DNA from: Azonexus hydrophilus DSM 23864
Lineage (GTDB): Bacteria > Pseudomonadota > Gammaproteobacteria > Burkholderiales > Rhodocyclaceae
Direction of reading: 5' to 3'
Assembly: GCF_000429605.1 (NCBI RefSeq)
Contig: NZ_AUCE01000012.1
Coordinates: 434,001-498,000 of the forward strand
DNA length: 64,000 nt
Shown piece by piece: positions 9,321 through 17,910 of the stretch. Made by a program: the position numbers and the translations under genes. Below the pieces are notes generated by a model. That model was not told the DNA's origin and did no database searches. It saw only the letters and a program-made list of their open reading frames with translations. The stretch's first letter is position 1. Each line of letters starts with the position of its first letter.

Positions 9321-11443
9321 GTCTTGTCGAGATCGCCCAAGCTGCGCTGCTTGCTGAGCATCAGGCTGAATTCGCCGACCGGAACCGGGCGGCTGAACAG
9401 GTAGCCCTGGATTTCGTCGCAACTGAATTCACTGAGCAGTCGGAGTTGATCGCGGGTTTCGACGCCCTCGGCAATGACCTTGATGCCCAGTTTGTGCGCC
9501 ATGGCGATGACCGCGTGGGCGATGGCCGCGTCGTCCTTGTCCTCATGGATGTCGCGCACGAAACTGCGGTCGATCTTCAGCGTGTCGATGGGGAAGCGCT
9601 TCAGATAGGACAGACTGGAGTAACCGGTGCCGAAATCGTCGAGCGAAATCGTTGCGCCCAGTTTTTTCAGTTCGCGCAAGGTGACCAGGGTGTTTTCCAC
9701 GTCGTGCATGACCATGCTCTCGGTCAGCTCGAAGGCGAGGCGACCGCCCTCGACCCCGGTTTCATCGAGCACGTTGCGAATGGTCGCTGAGAGGTCGTCC
9801 TGGCGGAACTGGCGGGCCGAAAGGTTGATCGAAATCTTCACCGGGGGCAGGCCGGCAGCCTGCCAGTCGAGGATGTCGGCGCACACCTGGCGCAGCACCA
9901 GTTGCCCGAGCGGGATGATAAGGCCGGTGTCCTCGGCCAGCGGGATGAATTCACCGGGCTGGATCATGCCGATGCGTGGATGCTGCCAGCGCACCAGCGC
10001 TTCGGCGCCGACGATGCCGCCGCTGCCCAGATCGACCAGCGGCTGGTAGTACACCTGTAGTTCGCCGCGTTCGAGCGCCCGCCGCAGGTTGCCTTCCATG
10101 TCCAGGCGATCGATCGCCATGTGCGTCATTTCCGGCGCATAGAAACGGTAGTTGTTGCGGCCGTGTTCCTTGACCCGGTACATGGCCACGTCGGCGTTGC
10201 GCAGCAGGATTTCGCCGTGATCGCCGTCGCGCGGATAAAGCGCGGCGCCGACCGAGGCGGTGACGAAGATCTCCTTGCCTTCCATGATGAAGGGCTGGTT
10301 CAGCGAGCGCAGGATCTTGCCGGCGACGATGGACAGATCGTCAGCCGACTGCAGGCGGCCGATGACAACGACGAACTCGTCGCCGCCCAGGCGGGCAACG
10401 GTGTCGGTGTCGCGTACGCTCTGGTTCAGTCGGTGGGCGACCGATTTCAGCAATTCGTTGGCCGGCGAATGGCCGAAGCCGTCGTTGATCAGCTTGAAGC
10501 GGTCGAGGTCGAGCAACAGTACGCCGACCATCAGCCCGTCGGCGCGCGCCTGGGCGAGCGCCTGAGCAATGCGGTCGTTGAGCAGGTTGCGGTTGGCCAG
10601 TCCGGTCAGCGCATCGTGGTTGGCGTGGAATTCCAGTTGCTGTTCGTAGCTGATCCGTTCGCTGACGTCGTTGAGGATGCTGACGAAATGCGTGGTCATG
10701 CTGCCGCTTTCATCGCGGACCGGGGCGATGAACAACTCGTTCCAGAACAGCGAACCATCCTTGCGGTAATTGCGCAGGATGGCGTGGGCCTCGCGGCGGC
10801 AACGCAGGGCCTCGCGGATCGTGCCGAGGCCGCGCTGGTTGAAGTCGTCGCGGACCAGGAAGCGGCCGCTCTGGCCGATCACTTCTTCGGCGCTGTAGCC
10901 GGTGATCCGTTCAAAGGCTGGATTAACGTAAACGATGGGGTGGTCGAGCTGGGTCGACGAGGTGATCATGACGCCGTTGAGGCTCGAATCCATGGCCCGG
11001 GAAAGCTGGCGTAGGCGCGATTCCATCTGCTGGCTGGCCTCGTCCTGGCGAATCTGCAGCAGGGTTTCGCCGATGCTGTCGGCAATGATCTGCAGGGCCA
11101 GTCGCTCTTCGGCGGTAAAATTGCCGTTGACGGATTCGACGTGCAGTTCGCCTTTGCCCTGGTGGGCATCGGTCCAGGTCAGCTTGAGTGCGCTGGTTTT
11201 TGATTTCACCGTTGCATCGGGCGGATAGCTGGCAGCCCTTTGCAGCTTGGCTTTGCCAGGCTTGTCGATGTTCCGGGGCTGTATGTCCAGACTGGCGCTA
11301 CGAAAGCCGCCGGTTTCCACCAGCAGGCGACATTGCTGCTGTAGCATCGCGGTTTCGTCGCCGGTCTGATGGCGCGCCGTGTTGCTCGCCGCAAGCAGGG
11401 CGAGCAGACGCTGGTTCTCAGACGGGTGAGAAGGGGTTGGCAA
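9317..11443 (-). CDS. GAF/PAS-GGDEF-EAL cyclic-di-GMP protein
   Basis: A 708-residue cytoplasmic protein that makes and/or degrades cyclic di-GMP. The first ~145 residues resemble a GAF-like sensor. A PAS domain (about 150-265, with GYSAEEVIGQ and NYRKDGSLFWNELFIAP) follows, then a GGDEF domain with an intact RLGGDEF active loop and an EAL domain with GAEALVRWQHP, NLSARQF, DDFGTGYSSL and the late EGVE motif. Both catalytic motifs look complete, so both activities are possible. No transmembrane segment is seen. It is the first gene of the operon that continues with the 73-aa protein, RstA-like and RstB-like genes. Confidence 0.9.
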   Translation of the reverse strand: MPTPSHPSENQRLLALLAASNTARHQTGDETAMLQQQCRLLVETGGFRSASLDIQPRNIDKPGKAKLQRAASYPPDATVKSKTSALKLTWTDAHQGKGELHVESVNGNFTAEERLALQIIADSIGETLLQIRQDEASQQMESRLRQLSRAMDSSLNGVMITSSTQLDHPIVYVNPAFERITGYSAEEVIGQSGRFLVRDDFNQRGLGTIREALRCRREAHAILRNYRKDGSLFWNELFIAPVRDESGSMTTHFVSILNDVSERISYEQQLEFHANHDALTGLANRNLLNDRIAQALAQARADGLMVGVLLLDLDRFKLINDGFGHSPANELLKSVAHRLNQSVRDTDTVARLGGDEFVVVIGRLQSADDLSIVAGKILRSLNQPFIMEGKEIFVTASVGAALYPRDGDHGEILLRNADVAMYRVKEHGRNNYRFYAPEMTHMAIDRLDMEGNLRRALERGELQVYYQPLVDLGSGGIVGAEALVRWQHPRIGMIQPGEFIPLAEDTGLIIPLGQLVLRQVCADILDWQAAGLPPVKISINLSARQFRQDDLSATIRNVLDETGVEGGRLAFELTESMVMHDVENTLVTLRELKKLGATISLDDFGTGYSSLSYLKRFPIDTLKIDRSFVRDIHEDKDDAAIAHAVIAMAHKLGIKVIAEGVETRDQLRLLSEFSCDEIQGYLFSRPVPVGEFSLMLSKQRSLGDLDKT

Positions 11444-11566
11444 AACTTGTCTCCGCTATGAAAGTGGTTTCTTGAAAGCTTTTTGTAACATTCTGCCGGC
11501 GGATGTGCGGGTTTTGCAAGATGTTTTGTGAATTGTTGTGTTAATTGTTAATTTTGGAGAGTTTTG

Positions 11567-12076
11567 ATGTTCCGTTTGCTGAGCAAATGTGTCGCTTGCT
11601 ATCCGCTGCGGGCCTGGTTCGGGGCGCTGGGGGCGGGCTGCCTTGGCGTGGCTTTTGCCGGCCTGCAACTGCAGACCATGTTGAGTCTGGCGCCGTGTCC
11701 CTATTGCATCTTCCAGCGCTTGCTCTACCTGCTGATCGGCGTGCTCGCCCTGCTCGGGCTGATGATGCCGGCGGCGGGTCTGTTCTGGCTGGGCGCCATC
11801 GCCCTGCTGGCGCTGCTGGGATTTGGCGTCGCCGCCTATCAAAGCTGGATGCAGGCTTTTCCTGACCTGGCGCCGGAATGCAGCTTTACCGACCCCAACC
11901 TGATCGAGCGCCTGGTGGACATGCTGGGCATGCAGTGGCCGTCGCTGTTTCTTGCCACCGGGTTCTGTACCAGCAAGGAATGGGTGTTTCTCGGTCTGTC
12001 GATGGCCAACTGGTCGGCTCTCTTCTTCGCCGGCATGATCGTCTATGTGCTGCTCCTGATGAAACATCCGGGGCGT
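11567..12076 (+). CDS. dsbB: Disulfide bond formation protein B
   Basis: DsbB is the inner-membrane quinone reductase that reoxidises periplasmic DsbA. The protein has about 170 residues and four transmembrane helices. The first redox pair is CPYC at residues 44-47; the second is formed by Cys105 (LAPECSF) and Cys134 (TGFCTS). ATG 11567 is preceded by GGAGA at 11556-11560; an upstream TTG is in frame but less likely. The stop is the TGA near 12077-12079. It is divergent from the c-di-GMP gene and ends at a shared bidirectional terminator. Confidence 0.93.
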
Positions 12077-12109
12077 TGATCGAGGCGCAGAAAAAACACG
12101 TAGAAAAAC

Positions 12110-12135
12110 AAAAACCCGCCAGCGGCGGGTTTTTT
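12110..12135. terminator. Bidirectional intrinsic terminator
   Basis: The stem CCCGCC / GGCGGG (12115-12120 and 12124-12129) with an AGC loop has five A residues before it and six T residues after it, so it works in both directions. It separates convergent dsbB and rpmG. Confidence 0.85.
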
Positions 12136-12151
12136 GTCGAGCGTGAAGTGC

Positions 12152-12322
12152 TTACTTCAGCTTCACTTCCTTGTAGGCCACATGCTTGCGGGCCTTCGGG
12201 TCGTACTTCATGAATTCCAGTTTTTCAGGCGTCGTGCGCTTGTTCTTGGAAGTGGTATAGAAGTGACCGGTACCCGCAGTGGATTCCAGCTTGATCTTTT
12301 CGCGACCGCCTTTGCTAGCCAT
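12152..12322 (-). CDS. rpmG: 50S ribosomal protein L33
   Basis: A 56-residue basic protein beginning [20 protein letters not shown] and containing FYTTSKNKR and [13 protein letters not shown], the hallmark sequence of bacterial L33. This form lacks zinc-binding cysteines. It lies 17 bases downstream of rpmB in the usual rpmB-rpmG operon and ends at the bidirectional terminator. Confidence 0.97.
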   Translation of the reverse strand: MASKGGREKIKLESTAGTGHFYTTSKNKRTTPEKLEFMKYDPKARKHVAYKEVKLK

Positions 12323-12339
12323 TTTTCAATTCCTCTCGA

Positions 12340-12573
12340 TTAGATTTCGCCGCGGGCGCGGAGATCGGTCAGGATGGCATCAATGCCCTTCTTGTCGATC
12401 AGACGCAGACCAGCGTTGGAAACGCGCAGGCGAACAAAGCGGTTCTCGCTTTCGACCCAAAAGCGACGATACTGCAGATTCGGCAGGAAGCGGCGCTTCG
12501 TTTTGTTATTGGCGTGGGAAACGTTGTTCCCAACCATCGGGCCTTTACCCGTTACTTGGCAGACTCGCGCCAT
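12340..12573 (-). CDS. rpmB: 50S ribosomal protein L28
   Basis: A 77-residue large-subunit ribosomal protein. The N-terminus [20 protein letters not shown], followed by [13 protein letters not shown], is diagnostic for L28. It is the first gene of rpmB-rpmG and has radC upstream on the same strand, about 80 bases away, as in many proteobacteria. Confidence 0.97.
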   Translation of the reverse strand: MARVCQVTGKGPMVGNNVSHANNKTKRRFLPNLQYRRFWVESENRFVRLRVSNAGLRLIDKKGIDAILTDLRARGEI

Positions 12574-12653
12574 GATGGTGCTCCAGAATTTGCTAGAAGA
12601 AAGCCCGCGATTTTATCCGGAACATCTTTATGGATCAAGTGTTTTTTCGTTGG

Positions 12654-13334
12654 TTAGAGTAAACCGCGCTCGGCAAAGGAGAGCGGCCGGGCGTTGCCGG
12701 CAACGATGAAATGGTCGAGCAGCCTGACGTCGACGAGGGTCAAGGCTTCACGCAGGCTGCGGGTGAGCATTTCGTCGGCAGCCGAAGGTTCGGCAACGCC
12801 TGACGGATGATTGTGCGCCAGGATCACGGCGGCGGCGTTGCGGGCCAGCGCCTGTTTGACCACTTCGCGGGGGTAAACCGAAGTCTGCGTCAGCGTTCCG
12901 GTAAACAATACCTCACTGTGCAGCAAGCGGTTCTGGGCATCGAGCCACAGCGCCATGAACATTTCCTGCTGGCTGTGTGCAAGTTTCAGGCGCAACCAGT
13001 CGCGGACGGCGCCTGGCGAGGTGAAGTTGTCGCGCTCTTCCATTTCCTCGTTCAGCGCCCGGCGCGCCAGTTCAAAACAGGCTTGCAACTGGGCCGCCTT
13101 GGCGATGCCGATGCCGGGAACGCAGGCGAGTTCCTTGATTGACGCGCTGACCAGGCGACCGAGTTTGCCATCGTGTCGGTGGAGCAGGTCGCGGGCCAGG
13201 TCGACCGCGCTTTTCCCGCGGACGCCGACGCGCAGGTAGATGGCCAGGAGTTCGGCATCCGACAGCGCCTGCGGGCCGCCGGCCAGCAGCCGTTCGCGCG
13301 GGCGTTCCTGTTGTGGCCAGTCAGTGATCGCCAT
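12654..13334 (-). CDS. radC: RadC family JAMM-domain protein
   Basis: A 226-residue RadC-type protein. The N-terminal helix-hairpin-helix ([14 protein letters not shown]) is followed by an MPN/JAMM metalloprotease-like domain with the metal motif [14 protein letters not shown]. The biochemical role of RadC is unresolved in the literature, and the old DNA-repair name is not well supported. The gene is divergent from coaBC. Confidence 0.92.
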   Translation of the reverse strand: MAITDWPQQERPRERLLAGGPQALSDAELLAIYLRVGVRGKSAVDLARDLLHRHDGKLGRLVSASIKELACVPGIGIAKAAQLQACFELARRALNEEMEERDNFTSPGAVRDWLRLKLAHSQQEMFMALWLDAQNRLLHSEVLFTGTLTQTSVYPREVVKQALARNAAAVILAHNHPSGVAEPSAADEMLTRSLREALTLVDVRLLDHFIVAGNARPLSFAERGLL

Positions 13335-13378
13335 GAGCCCGACTCCAGTAGAATGTGGCAGCGATCATTTTAGCGAAT

Positions 13379-14575
13379 ATGACTATGGAATTGAATGGCA
13401 AGCGCATCGTGCTCGGTGTGACGGGTGGCATTGCCGCCTACAAGGCGGCCGAACTGCTCCGTCTGCTGGTCAAGCAGGGCGCCGACGTGCAGGTGGCGAT
13501 GACCGAAGGCGCGACCCGTTTCGTGACGCCGACGACTTTCCAGGCCTTGTCCGGCAAGCCGGTGTACGTTGACCAGTGGGATGCGCGGATGCCGAATGCG
13601 ATGGCGCATATCGACCTGTCGCGGCAGGCCGACCTGATCGTGGTTGCGCCGGCTTCGGCCGATTTCATGGCGCGCATCGCCAATGGTATGGCCGACGATC
13701 TGCTGGCGACCATGGTGCTGGCGCGCGATTGTCCTTTGTTGCTGGCGCCGGCGATGAATCGCCAGATGTGGGAAAACCCGGCGACGCAACGCAATGTCGC
13801 CCAACTCGTCACCGACGGCATCGCCATGGTCGGGCCGGCCAGCGGGGTCCAGGCCTGCGGCGAGACCGGGCCGGGGCGGATGCTTGAACCCGAAGAGCTG
13901 CTTGAGGCCGTCGTCGATTTCTTCGTGCCCAAGGTGCTCGCTGACCGTCGGCTGCTGATCACGGCCGGGCCGACTTTCGAAGCCATTGATCCGGTCCGTG
14001 GCATCACCAATCTGTCGTCCGGACGCATGGGTTACGCCATCGCCCGCGCAGCGCGCCAGGCCGGTGCCGAGGTGACGCTGGTGTCCGGTCCGGTGGCCCT
14101 GGCGGCGCCGCCGGGTGTCGAACGCATCAATGTGCGCAGTGCCCTCGACATGCACGCCGCGGTGATGGCGCGGGCGACGACGGCCGATATTTTCATCGCC
14201 GTGGCGGCGGTTGCCGACTATCGTGTGGCCAACGCCGCCGAACACAAACTGAAAAAGGATCACGGCGGTGTGCCGGCCATCGAACTGGTCGAGAACCCGG
14301 ATATCCTGGCCGAGGTTGCCGCCCTGGCCGATGGGCCGTTCTGCGTCGGTTTCGCCGCCGAGAGCCAGAACCTGGAAGCCTATGCCCAGGCCAAGCGGCA
14401 CAAGAAGAAGATTCCGCTGATCGTCGGCAACCTGATCCAGGATGGTTTCGGCGGTGACGATAACCGGTTGGTCCTGTTCGACGACCAGGGCAGCCATCCG
14501 CTGACGCCGGCCAGCAAATCGGCGCTGGCCACGCAGCTTGTTGACCATATTGCCAAACTGACAGGAAGCCACTGA
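13379..14575 (+). CDS. coaBC: Bifunctional phosphopantothenoylcysteine decarboxylase / phosphopantothenate-cysteine ligase
   Basis: CoaBC carries out two consecutive steps of coenzyme A synthesis. The N-terminal flavoprotein CoaC domain shows [14 protein letters not shown], the active His in MAHIDLSRQ, the [14 protein letters not shown] loop and the essential cysteine in [10 protein letters not shown]. The C-terminal CoaB domain starts near [18 protein letters not shown] and includes [13 protein letters not shown] 13379 gives 398 residues; ATG 13385 is an equally possible start, and no strong Shine-Dalgarno decides. The stop overlaps the dut start as TGATG. Confidence 0.94.
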   Translation: MTMELNGKRIVLGVTGGIAAYKAAELLRLLVKQGADVQVAMTEGATRFVTPTTFQALSGKPVYVDQWDARMPNAMAHIDLSRQADLIVVAPASADFMARIANGMADDLLATMVLARDCPLLLAPAMNRQMWENPATQRNVAQLVTDGIAMVGPASGVQACGETGPGRMLEPEELLEAVVDFFVPKVLADRRLLITAGPTFEAIDPVRGITNLSSGRMGYAIARAARQAGAEVTLVSGPVALAAPPGVERINVRSALDMHAAVMARATTADIFIAVAAVADYRVANAAEHKLKKDHGGVPAIELVENPDILAEVAALADGPFCVGFAAESQNLEAYAQAKRHKKKIPLIVGNLIQDGFGGDDNRLVLFDDQGSHPLTPASKSALATQLVDHIAKLTGSH

Positions 14576-15024
14576 TGCACCGTATCGACGTCAAGATTCT
14601 CGACTCCCGACTCAACGACAATCCGCCGCATTACGCGACGCCGGGTTCGGCCGGCCTCGACCTGCGCGCCTGCCTCGACGCACCGCTCGAACTGTTGCCC
14701 GGGCAGACTGTCCTGGTGCCGACCGGCATGGCCATTCACCTGGCCGACCCCGGACTGGCGGCGATGATCCTGCCGCGCTCCGGCCTCGGTCACAAGCACG
14801 GGATCGTGCTCGGCAACCTGGTCGGCCTGATCGACAGTGACTACCAGGGGCAACTGATGGTCTCGGTCTGGAATCGTGGTTCGGCCGCATTCACCATTTC
14901 CCCGCTGGAGCGGATTGCCCAACTGGTCATCGTGCCGGTCCTGCAGGTGGCCTTCAATGTGGTCGATGATTTCGCCAGCAGCGATCGCGGCGAGGGGGGG
15001 TTCGGCAGCACCGGGCACGCCTGA
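14575..15024 (+). CDS. dut: dUTP diphosphatase
   Basis: Dut hydrolyses dUTP to dUMP, keeping uracil out of DNA and supplying dTMP synthesis. The 149-residue trimeric-type enzyme shows all five motifs: [39 protein letters not shown] and the C-terminal GEGGFGSTG. It is translationally coupled to coaBC by a one-base TGATG overlap, a widespread arrangement. Confidence 0.96.
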   Translation: MHRIDVKILDSRLNDNPPHYATPGSAGLDLRACLDAPLELLPGQTVLVPTGMAIHLADPGLAAMILPRSGLGHKHGIVLGNLVGLIDSDYQGQLMVSVWNRGSAAFTISPLERIAQLVIVPVLQVAFNVVDDFASSDRGEGGFGSTGHA

Positions 15025-15096
15025 GGGGCTTGAAAGCCGGACGTAAGCAAATTACGATTTAATGATCTACTTTTGAAGCGAGACAACGGGGGGATC

Positions 15097-15693
15097 ATGA
15101 ACAAGTTTTTTGCGGGCTTTGCCCTGGCGGCGGCCGTTATCGCGCCGGTCCAGGCGGCTGACCTGGCGCGGGCCGAGGAAATCGTTTCCGGCCGCTGCTT
15201 CCTCTGCCACGGTATGGAAGGCGAGGCGGCCAGCGCCGTCTTCCCGCGCCTGGCGGGGCAGCACTGGGAATACACCGCCAAGCAGCTGGCCGAGTTCAAG
15301 TCGGGCAAGCGCAAGAGCGATACCATGCAGCCGCAGTCGGAAGACCTGACGCCTGCCGAGATGAAGGCGATTGGTCACTATTTCGAGAGCAAGCAGGTTC
15401 CCGGGCGCGAGGTCAAGGATGCCGAGCTGGTAGCGGTCGGCAAGTACATCTTCCAACGCGGCAATCAATTCACCGGTCTGCCGAGCTGTGCCAGCTGTCA
15501 CGGGGTCAAGGGCCACGGCACGCCGCAACTGCCGCGTCTGGCTGGCCAGCATCCGCGCTACACCGAAGACCAGATCAAGCTGTTCAATCGTCGTGAGCGG
15601 ACCAACGACAACGCGGTCATGCACACCGTCGCGTCCAAGTTGTCGGAGCTGGAGACGCACGCGGTCGCCGCCTACATCGCCACGCTAGACTGA
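15097..15693 (+). CDS. Periplasmic diheme cytochrome c (c4-like)
   Basis: A 198-residue exported cytochrome with a Sec signal peptide (residues 1-21, ending PVQAA) and two heme c sites, CFLCH (34-38) and CASCH (131-135), in two similar halves each with a PRLAGQH segment. This tandem layout is that of cytochrome c4, an electron carrier to terminal oxidases. ATG 15097 has a GGGGGG-rich ribosome binding site upstream. It sits next to the sulfide dehydrogenase genes and could accept their electrons, but that link is inferred. Confidence 0.87.
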   Translation: MNKFFAGFALAAAVIAPVQAADLARAEEIVSGRCFLCHGMEGEAASAVFPRLAGQHWEYTAKQLAEFKSGKRKSDTMQPQSEDLTPAEMKAIGHYFESKQVPGREVKDAELVAVGKYIFQRGNQFTGLPSCASCHGVKGHGTPQLPRLAGQHPRYTEDQIKLFNRRERTNDNAVMHTVASKLSELETHAVAAYIATLD

Positions 15694-15711
15694 GTTTCGC
15701 AAGCGCCGGAC

Positions 15712-15743
15712 AAAAAAAGGCCACCCGATCGGGTGGCCTTTTT
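15712..15743. terminator. Bidirectional intrinsic terminator
   Basis: The perfect 20-base palindrome at 15719-15738 (GGCCACCCGAT / ATCGGGTGGCC type) has seven A residues before it and five T residues after it. It separates the convergent cytochrome c gene and fccB. Confidence 0.88.
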
Positions 15744-15759
15744 CATTGTTGCGTAGCGA

Positions 15760-17043
15760 TCAGGCCAGCATGTCGGCCCAGATGTTCTTCGCCCAGCCCA
15801 TCGCGGCCTTGCCTTCCAGTTCGTTGCGGGCAGCGGAGACGCCGCCGGCGCCCTTGACCGGCTGCACCAGCTTGGTGGCAGCGTCGTACTGGTGGATCGA
15901 GGCAACGTGGATGGCGTTCTTGGCATCGACGAAGCTGTAGCAGGTGTTCATCACCACCGGCGTCGGGTTCGGCGCCTGGCCGGCGAGCAGGTTGATGATC
16001 GCGGCTGCCGTCAGCTTGCCGTGCTGGTTGGCCATGTGACCGGACTTGGGCATGGTCGGCGCCGGGAAGATCGCGTCACCTATGACATGCACGCCGGGCG
16101 TGCTGGTCGATTCCATCGTCAGCCAGTCAACATCGACCCAGCGGTTGTTGATCAGCTTGATGCCCGACTGAGCGGCGATGTTGCCGGCGCGGTGCGGCGG
16201 GATGACGTTGAGCACGTCGGCCTTGAACTTGTCGAATTCGAGGATGGCGGTGTTGCTGGCCACCTCGATGTCCTTGACTTCGCTGTTCGGACGGTACTCG
16301 ATGGTGTCCTTGTACAGGTCGTTCCAGGCTTTGACGAACAGGCCTTTCTTCGATTGCACGTCCTCGTTGGCGTCGAGGATGACGACCTTGGACTTGGGCT
16401 TGTTCTTCTTGAAGTAGTCGGCGACCACGCAGGCGCGCTCGTACGGTCCCGGCGGGCAGCGATACGGTGCCTTGGGAATGGCGATGGCAAAAGTGCCGCC
16501 GTCTTTCATGGCTTCGAGCTGCTTACGCAGGGTGACGGTCTGCGGACCGGCCTTCCAGGCGTGCATGATCTTTTCCTGGGCAGCGGCGTTGTTCAGACCG
16601 GGGATCTGGTCGAACATGAAGTCGATGCCCGGCGACAGCACGATGCGGTCGTAGCTCATCTCGCCACCCTTGGCCAGCTTGACCGAACGCTTGGCAGTGT
16701 CGACGGCGAGCACGTCGTCCTGCAGCACGCGGACGCCCCACTTGCTCTTCAGGTTGTCGTAGCTGACCGTGATGTCTTCCATCGACTTGGTGCCGGCGAT
16801 CACCAGGTTGGAGATCGGGCAGGAGACGAAGGCCGGATTGCGTTCAATCAGGGTGACCTGGACGGAGCCTTCGCTCCACATGCGCAGATACTTGGCCACG
16901 GTGGCACCGCCAAAGCCGCCACCGACGACCACCACGTGTCCGCCAGCCTTGTTGCCGCCAGCACAGCCATAAAGGGAAGCCATGGCGCCTGCAGCGGCAG
17001 CGGCTTTGAGGAAATCACGTCGTTTCATCAGCATCATTTTCAT
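15760..17043 (-). CDS. fccB: Flavocytochrome c sulfide dehydrogenase, flavoprotein subunit
   Basis: FccB oxidises sulfide in the periplasm and passes electrons to its cytochrome partner. The 427-residue protein has a twin-arginine signal (KRRDFLKAAAAAGA), a Rossmann FAD motif VVVVGGGFGGATVAKYL at about 37-53, Cys75 in FVSCPISN at the position of the covalent FAD cysteine of known FccB, and cysteines at 196, 205 and 368 in the regions of the redox disulfide (RCPPGPYERAC; NTCYSF). A GC-containing signal region (LYGCAGG) could also be a lipobox. It follows the small cytochrome gene fccA by 7 bases. The start at 17043 has an AAGGGGG ribosome binding site; ATG 17037 is an alternative. Confidence 0.9.
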   Translation of the reverse strand: MKMMLMKRRDFLKAAAAAGAMASLYGCAGGNKAGGHVVVVGGGFGGATVAKYLRMWSEGSVQVTLIERNPAFVSCPISNLVIAGTKSMEDITVSYDNLKSKWGVRVLQDDVLAVDTAKRSVKLAKGGEMSYDRIVLSPGIDFMFDQIPGLNNAAAQEKIMHAWKAGPQTVTLRKQLEAMKDGGTFAIAIPKAPYRCPPGPYERACVVADYFKKNKPKSKVVILDANEDVQSKKGLFVKAWNDLYKDTIEYRPNSEVKDIEVASNTAILEFDKFKADVLNVIPPHRAGNIAAQSGIKLINNRWVDVDWLTMESTSTPGVHVIGDAIFPAPTMPKSGHMANQHGKLTAAAIINLLAGQAPNPTPVVMNTCYSFVDAKNAIHVASIHQYDAATKLVQPVKGAGGVSAARNELEGKAAMGWAKNIWADMLA

Positions 17044-17050
17044 TTCCCCC

Positions 17051-17353
17051 TTATTTCTGCGCTGCGTAGTAATCAGCGATCAGGCTCAGTTGCTCGTCGG
17101 TGTAGCCCTTGGTGATCTGGTGCATGATCGAGGCGGGTTTGTCGCCGCTCTTGAAATCAGCGAGCTTCTGCAGCAGCTTGGCCTTGCTTTCGCCGGCCAG
17201 CGAATCCATGCCGCCGCCGGGGACGGCCTTGCCGTTGGTGCCATGGCAGTTGGCGCAGGTGGCTGCCAGATTGCGGCCAAGATTGGGGTCGGCGGCATGC
17301 GCGCCGGCCGAAGCCAACAGGCAGACGGCGGCGATTGCGGTAAGTCGTTTCAT
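17051..17353 (-). CDS. fccA: Monoheme cytochrome c subunit of sulfide dehydrogenase
   Basis: A 100-residue exported cytochrome c with a signal peptide (1-20, GAHA/A) and one heme motif CANCH at 33-37; the distal Met is probably in PASIMHQITKGY. Its position directly upstream of fccB shows that it is the cytochrome subunit of the flavocytochrome c complex. It is shorter than the diheme FccA of Allochromatium and matches the monoheme type. The GGAAGGAGAAG ribosome binding site is very strong. The promoter probably lies in the 17354-17545 region. Confidence 0.85.
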   Translation of the reverse strand: MKRLTAIAAVCLLASAGAHAADPNLGRNLAATCANCHGTNGKAVPGGGMDSLAGESKAKLLQKLADFKSGDKPASIMHQITKGYTDEQLSLIADYYAAQK

Positions 17354-17474
17354 CGAGACTTCTCCTTCCTCTGGGTGTTGTCGATTTAAGCGTGGATGCC
17401 CGGGTTTTTGGATGTTTTGGCGCCCGCGTGACCGAGAGGGTATAGCAGTTTTCGAATAATTACATGCTGCGTTG

Positions 17475-17492
17475 CAACAATATTAGTTGTTG
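17475..17492. promoter_or_regulatory. Inverted repeat in the fcc/sox divergent promoter region
   Basis: CAACAA-TATTAG-TTGTTG has perfect 6-bp arms with a 6-base centre. Arm spacing fits a dimeric helix-turn-helix repressor such as the ArsR protein encoded 50 bases away. It overlaps the predicted start point of fccAB and the candidate -35 (TTGACT, 17490-17495) of the arsR-sox promoter. The assignment to ArsR is inferred. Confidence 0.45.
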
Positions 17493-17500
17493 ACTATATA
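17493..17500 (-). promoter_or_regulatory. Candidate -10 element of the fccAB promoter
   Basis: On the minus strand the sequence reads TATATAGT, giving TATAGT (5 of 6 to consensus) or TATATA. No good -35 is present at the proper distance, which is what an activator-dependent promoter would show. The FNR-like box at 17523-17536 is centred about 41-43 bases upstream of the start point predicted from this element. Confidence 0.4.
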
Positions 17501-17522
17501 AATACTCAGTTATACATTGCCG

Positions 17523-17536
17523 TTGACCTAGATCAA
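17523..17536. promoter_or_regulatory. FNR/Anr-type binding site
   Basis: TTGAC-CTAG-ATCAA matches the TTGAT-N4-ATCAA consensus of the FNR/CRP superfamily at 9 of 10 positions. It lies 9 bases before the ATG of the ArsR gene, downstream of or overlapping the likely arsR-sox start point, and at class II activator distance from the candidate fccAB -10. Confidence 0.6.
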
Positions 17537-17545
17537 TAAAACGAC

Positions 17546-17881
17546 ATGGACGAGACAAACCAGGTATTCGAACAGGTAGCGCATTACTTCAGCCTTCTGG
17601 CTGACCCGACGCGCCTGCGCATCCTCTCCAGCCTGTGCGGCGAGGAGCGCCCCGTTCATGAGGTGGTCGACCAGGTCGGTCTGACGCAGGCCAATATTTC
17701 GCGGCATCTGAACATCCTCTACCGCGCCGGTGTGGTGGCGAGGCGGCGTGAAGGGAATTCCGTGTTCTACCGCGTCATCGATCCGAATTTTGTCGATATC
17801 TGCAGGACCGTCAGCGTCACGGTAGCCAGCCGTGACATTGGCGAACACCTGGGGATAAAGACCGAGCGTTGCAGTACTTGA
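17546..17881 (+). CDS. ArsR-family transcriptional regulator of the sulfur oxidation cluster
   Basis: A 111-residue winged-helix repressor (LADPTRLRILSSL, then recognition helix GLTQANISRHLNILYRAGVV and wing RREGNSVFYRV). It lacks the metal-binding ELCVC motif of arsenic sensors. It carries Cys31 (SSLCGEE), Cys86 (DICRTV) and Cys109 near the C-terminus. Sulfur-responsive ArsR proteins such as SqrR/BigR use two separated cysteines, so a thiol or persulfide switch is plausible, though the positions here differ somewhat. The gene is divergent from fccAB and lies 29 bases before soxC, so it probably controls both. Confidence 0.85.
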   Translation: MDETNQVFEQVAHYFSLLADPTRLRILSSLCGEERPVHEVVDQVGLTQANISRHLNILYRAGVVARRREGNSVFYRVIDPNFVDICRTVSVTVASRDIGEHLGIKTERCST

Positions 17882-17910
17882 AGTCAATCGAGCGGAGGGG
17901 AGAAATCTCT

